A stretch of DNA of 7,905 bases from RGIG2560 sp964418385. Its GTDB lineage: Bacteria > Patescibacteriota > Microgenomatia > UBA1400 > PJMF01. Positions within the stretch are counted from its first letter, which is position 1. Each line of letters opens with the position of its first letter. Made by a program: the position numbers and the translations under genes. A model generated the notes under the pieces. That model was not told the DNA's origin and searched no databases. It saw only the letters and a program-made list of their open reading frames with translations. Below are positions 5,934-7,905 of this stretch, in pieces. The stretch covers positions 1 through 7,905 of the forward strand of contig CAYQLH010000042.1 of the NCBI GenBank assembly GCA_964418385.1, in the 5' to 3' direction.

Positions 5934-6371
5934 ATGAGCAATCAACAAAGTGGTTTTTGGCCTGCTCTCGCTGGTCTGACTATCGGTGTCATGTCTGGCG
6001 CTGCCGCGATGTTTTTCCTTTCGCCGCGTTCTGGTCGCGCCAATCGCCGTATGGTCGCGGATAAATGGGAAAATTTCCAGGATTATCTCGATAGTGAACG
6101 CGATGTTCTCGAAGACCGTGTTTACGATATTTTCGGCGAAGTTTCTGACTTGACGATGACCTTGTACGAAGACGCTCGGCGTTTGTGGGAAGATCAAGTA
6201 CGCACTTTCGAGAAATCGCTAAACAAAATTGACAAAAAAGCGTATCAAGAAATGGTAGACAATGTCATGGAAAAGCTCCAAGGCAACCAATCTTACGAGA
6301 ATAACGATCTCACCAAAATCAAACGCTACCTTAACTCACAATGGCGCAAACTCGCTGATTCCATCGACTAG
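5934..6371 (+). CDS. YtxH-like small membrane protein with helical/coiled-coil tail
   Basis: This is a 145-residue protein with one N-terminal membrane segment (about 9-29: WPALAGLTIGVMSGAAAMFF) followed directly by LSPRSGRANRRM. Small-residue spacing in the helix plus a (A/S)P(K/R)SG-R sequence is the hallmark of the YtxH family, whose molecular role is poorly known and which is often stress-associated. The rest (about 40-145) is charged and predicted helical, probably cytoplasmic by the positive-inside rule. The start is supported by AGAAAGG 5 nt upstream and by the promoter at 5864-5892. It appears monocistronic, because a strong terminator follows 26 nt after its TAG stop. It is divergently transcribed from the PilM-like operon through a shared control region. 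Confidence 0.8.
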   Translation: MSNQQSGFWPALAGLTIGVMSGAAAMFFLSPRSGRANRRMVADKWENFQDYLDSERDVLEDRVYDIFGEVSDLTMTLYEDARRLWEDQVRTFEKSLNKIDKKAYQEMVDNVMEKLQGNQSYENNDLTKIKRYLNSQWRKLADSID

Positions 6372-6397
6372 CGCTCACGTGTCACTCGACATTATTG

Positions 6398-6424
6398 CAG
6401 CCCAAGATATCTTGGGCTGTTTTT
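6398..6424 (+). terminator. Intrinsic terminator after the YtxH-like gene
   Basis: CAGCCCAAG (6398-6406) pairs perfectly with CTTGGGCTG (6411-6419) across an ATAT loop, and T6420-6424 follows: a textbook intrinsic terminator. It isolates the YtxH-like gene from the next promoter, whose -35 begins only 5 bases later. It also lies within the open frame that extends from 6395, which argues against an early start for the downstream gene. Confidence 0.92.
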
Positions 6425-6428
6425 GCGC

Positions 6429-6457
6429 TTGACACCATCTGGATCAGCACCTATAAT
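6429..6457 (+). promoter_or_regulatory. Consensus sigma70-type promoter, probably giving a leaderless mRNA
   Basis: TTGACA (6429-6434), a 17-bp spacer and TATAAT (6452-6457) match the consensus at all twelve positions and at optimal spacing. Transcription should start about 7 bases after the -10, which is A6464, the first base of the ATG of the downstream gene. No Shine-Dalgarno exists or would fit. Confidence 0.88.
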
Positions 6458-6463
6458 ACACTT

Positions 6464-7831
6464 ATGTCAGCATCTCAAACTGTCATGCCAGCGCCTCCTT
6501 TGCGTCCGGTTCCGCCACGTCGCTGGCCGTTTTTTATCGGTGTCGCAGCTGTCATTATCATCACTTTGTTTATGCTGGGATACATGAGTGCGACCGCGTT
6601 TGAACGTCATTTGCCAGCACACTTGTTATCGTTTTTCGCCCAAAGCGACTCTATTAACTTGCAAGGTGTTCATACACAAAGCATCGCTCACACTCCCACC
6701 ACCAACACTTTAACACTTACGCTGACACCAAAACTCAGCAGTTTGTCGTTTTATGCCAATACTCACCCCGACGCCAGCGGTGAAGCCACGCTGACCACTT
6801 TGCTTGACAGCAGTAAGACCGTTTTTCGCGCTCATGAACTAGACAGCAACGCTCTTGCTGCCATCGCTCCCACAGCAAGCACTATTCTTGCTCACGCGCT
6901 TCCCAGTCGCTGGTGGCAGCTTGACCTCGAGCCTTCTCCATTGCGAGACACGCTCGCTCGCGCCACTTTCGCCTATCCGCTGACTTGTTGGCGAGATATT
7001 TTAACCGCCGCCCGTGCCCATCCGGATCTTTTCGCTGCGCATCCCTTTTTACGGCTAGAGCGTGCCAGCGATGCCCCCATCAAAGCCGCACCTGGGCAAA
7101 TCGTTTATCAACTGTACCTTGATTCTGATGCTTTCAGTGCTTATTTGCAAATTTTGCCTAGTCAAATTGCCACCACTTGCGACTCAGATATTTGGACCAC
7201 TTTCGTTACCCCAGAAACTCAAATTTATGTGACTTTTAATCTCTATCGCGGGCGTCCAGTGCGTTTTTATCTCACCGCTCCCAATCAGATCACCGACGTC
7301 ACGCTCACTGACTCTCAGCCCTCGCTGGCAGTGCCCGCTGCTTCTTCGCTGGCGACGCTGCTGGCTAATACCACTCTGGCAGGCGGTGATGTGATCGAAA
7401 TCAACACCACCGCTCACACTGCTGATTACGTGACCACGACGACTGCTGACAAACGTAATCGTGACCGCATTTTTGACCTCGAAACTGCCGCTGACGCTCT
7501 TGATGCTTGTCAAACTGCTGGTGGTTATTATGGTGACATGTCCACGCTTTCTCGCGTTATTGACCGTGATACCGACGGCCCTTTTGCCACTCGCACCAAT
7601 CCTTGCTTGAGTCACGATCTCGCCCCGGCGCTGGTGGCATATCCCTACACTTACACGCTCTATCCAGATCGCGGGGCGTACGTGCTGTGCGCCGCGCTTG
7701 AGCTTGAGGATGATTGGTTGGGTTTGGGCAATAGTCGCACACTTTTACGCTCTTTGGAAGATGTGGAAAACGCTCGCGCTTGCCAGCCGGACGATAAAAC
7801 TTGTTACTATTGCGTCGCGCGCACGAATTAA
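6464..7831 (+). CDS. Exported single-pass membrane protein with pseudopilin-like C-terminal segment
   Basis: I do not recognise this 455-residue protein as a named family. A short proline-rich N-terminus with RRW precedes one membrane helix (about 22-41), so residues from about 42 should lie outside the cell. The middle (about 60-300) has alternating beta-type segments and WWQLDLEPS (150-158), YQLYLDSDAF (215-224) and YVTFNLYRGRPVRFYL (255-270). This loosely resembles the LolA/LppX-like domains of CPR surface proteins; that is a weak inference. Residues 330-414 look like a type IV pseudopilin head: KRNRDRIFDLETAADALDAC, then YPYTYTLYPDRGAYVLCAALE. Eight cysteines are present, all extracytoplasmic (175, 239, 349, 381, 409, 440, 447, 450), which permits disulfides. 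ATG 6464 is preferred because the frame open from 6395 runs over a terminator and promoter. The next ATG (6485) has no Shine-Dalgarno. It stands alone as a transcription unit here. Confidence 0.72.
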   Translation: MSASQTVMPAPPLRPVPPRRWPFFIGVAAVIIITLFMLGYMSATAFERHLPAHLLSFFAQSDSINLQGVHTQSIAHTPTTNTLTLTLTPKLSSLSFYANTHPDASGEATLTTLLDSSKTVFRAHELDSNALAAIAPTASTILAHALPSRWWQLDLEPSPLRDTLARATFAYPLTCWRDILTAARAHPDLFAAHPFLRLERASDAPIKAAPGQIVYQLYLDSDAFSAYLQILPSQIATTCDSDIWTTFVTPETQIYVTFNLYRGRPVRFYLTAPNQITDVTLTDSQPSLAVPAASSLATLLANTTLAGGDVIEINTTAHTADYVTTTTADKRNRDRIFDLETAADALDACQTAGGYYGDMSTLSRVIDRDTDGPFATRTNPCLSHDLAPALVAYPYTYTLYPDRGAYVLCAALELEDDWLGLGNSRTLLRSLEDVENARACQPDDKTCYYCVARTN

Positions 7832-7842
7832 TGCTTTTTGCC

Positions 7843-7890
7843 AATTTATATCAACTAATTTTAGTCGAATTAAATTTTATCTCAACTAAT
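7843..7890. repeat. AT-rich palindromic repeat units, right end
   Basis: A unit at 7843-7872 and a partial one at 7874-7890 match the left-end units (15-78) in sequence and direction. The arms TCAACTAA and TTAGTCGA carry one A-C mismatch that is a G-U wobble on the opposite strand. The partial unit stops at 7890, just before the 13-bp terminal repeat. Confidence 0.75.
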
Positions 7891-7892
7891 AC

Positions 7893-7905
7893 GCCTGGAA
7901 AACTG
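7893..7905. repeat. 13-bp terminal direct repeat, right copy
   Basis: This is identical to bases 1-13 in the same orientation. It is preceded by a truncated palindromic unit and AC, whereas the left copy is followed by C and a full unit. Joining the ends would give one continuous repeat array. Confidence 0.85.

Noticed and set aside
5892..6197. Minus-strand frame overlapping the YtxH-like gene
   Set aside because: It reads through the divergent promoter region and opposite a gene with a clear membrane helix and family motif.
6395..6463. Earlier TTG start for the last protein
   Set aside because: The 23 added codons run through the terminator and the consensus promoter, so that RNA would not be made from this promoter.
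1..7905. A novel defence or mobile system
   Set aside because: No nuclease, helicase, toxin, transposase, integrase or reverse transcriptase gene is present beyond the housekeeping ruvX. The gene set is core information processing plus envelope proteins.

Overview
The window looks like a scaffold from a Candidate Phyla Radiation (Patescibacteria) bacterium with a reduced genome. The clues are a minimal translation factor IF-2 without the usual long N-terminal region and ending in an LDFxxGD motif, nusA with no rimP in front of it, and a divergent actin-like/PilM-type surface-assembly protein next to a sortase. TGA ends nusA, infB and the PilM-like gene and no frame uses it as sense, so code 25 (Gracilibacteria/Absconditabacteria) is unlikely. 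The exact lineage cannot be fixed from this window.

Layout. 1-78: short AT-rich palindromic repeats. 79-231: non-coding, nothing recognisable. 232-342: a strong sigma70-type promoter followed at once by a hairpin plus T-run, then nusA and infB on the plus strand, coupled by an ATGA overlap. 3082-5846: a minus-strand operon read right to left, made of a PilM-like/membrane-anchored protein broken by a 100-N gap, a sortase with a GTG start, and ruvX, which converges on infB with one base between the stop codons. 5847-5933: a compact divergent control region with two overlapping extended -10 elements in opposite orientation. 5934-6371: a YtxH-like membrane protein, closed by a clear intrinsic terminator. 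6429-7831: a consensus promoter placed so that transcription should begin at the ATG (leaderless) of a large exported protein with a pseudopilin-like C-terminal segment. 7832-7905: more of the same repeats, ending in the 13 bases that also open the window.

How it works together. nusA-infB is a core transcription/translation unit, perhaps fed back through its leader terminator. ruvX is a housekeeping nuclease. The PilM-like protein, sortase, YtxH-like protein and terminal exported protein all point to the cell envelope, though no sortase substrate is visible. I see no defence system, CRISPR array, transposase or phage module. The most noteworthy signals are regulatory architecture (leader terminator, symmetric divergent promoter, in-frame upstream mini-ORF, leaderless gene), the end repeats and the fused pseudopilin-like segment.
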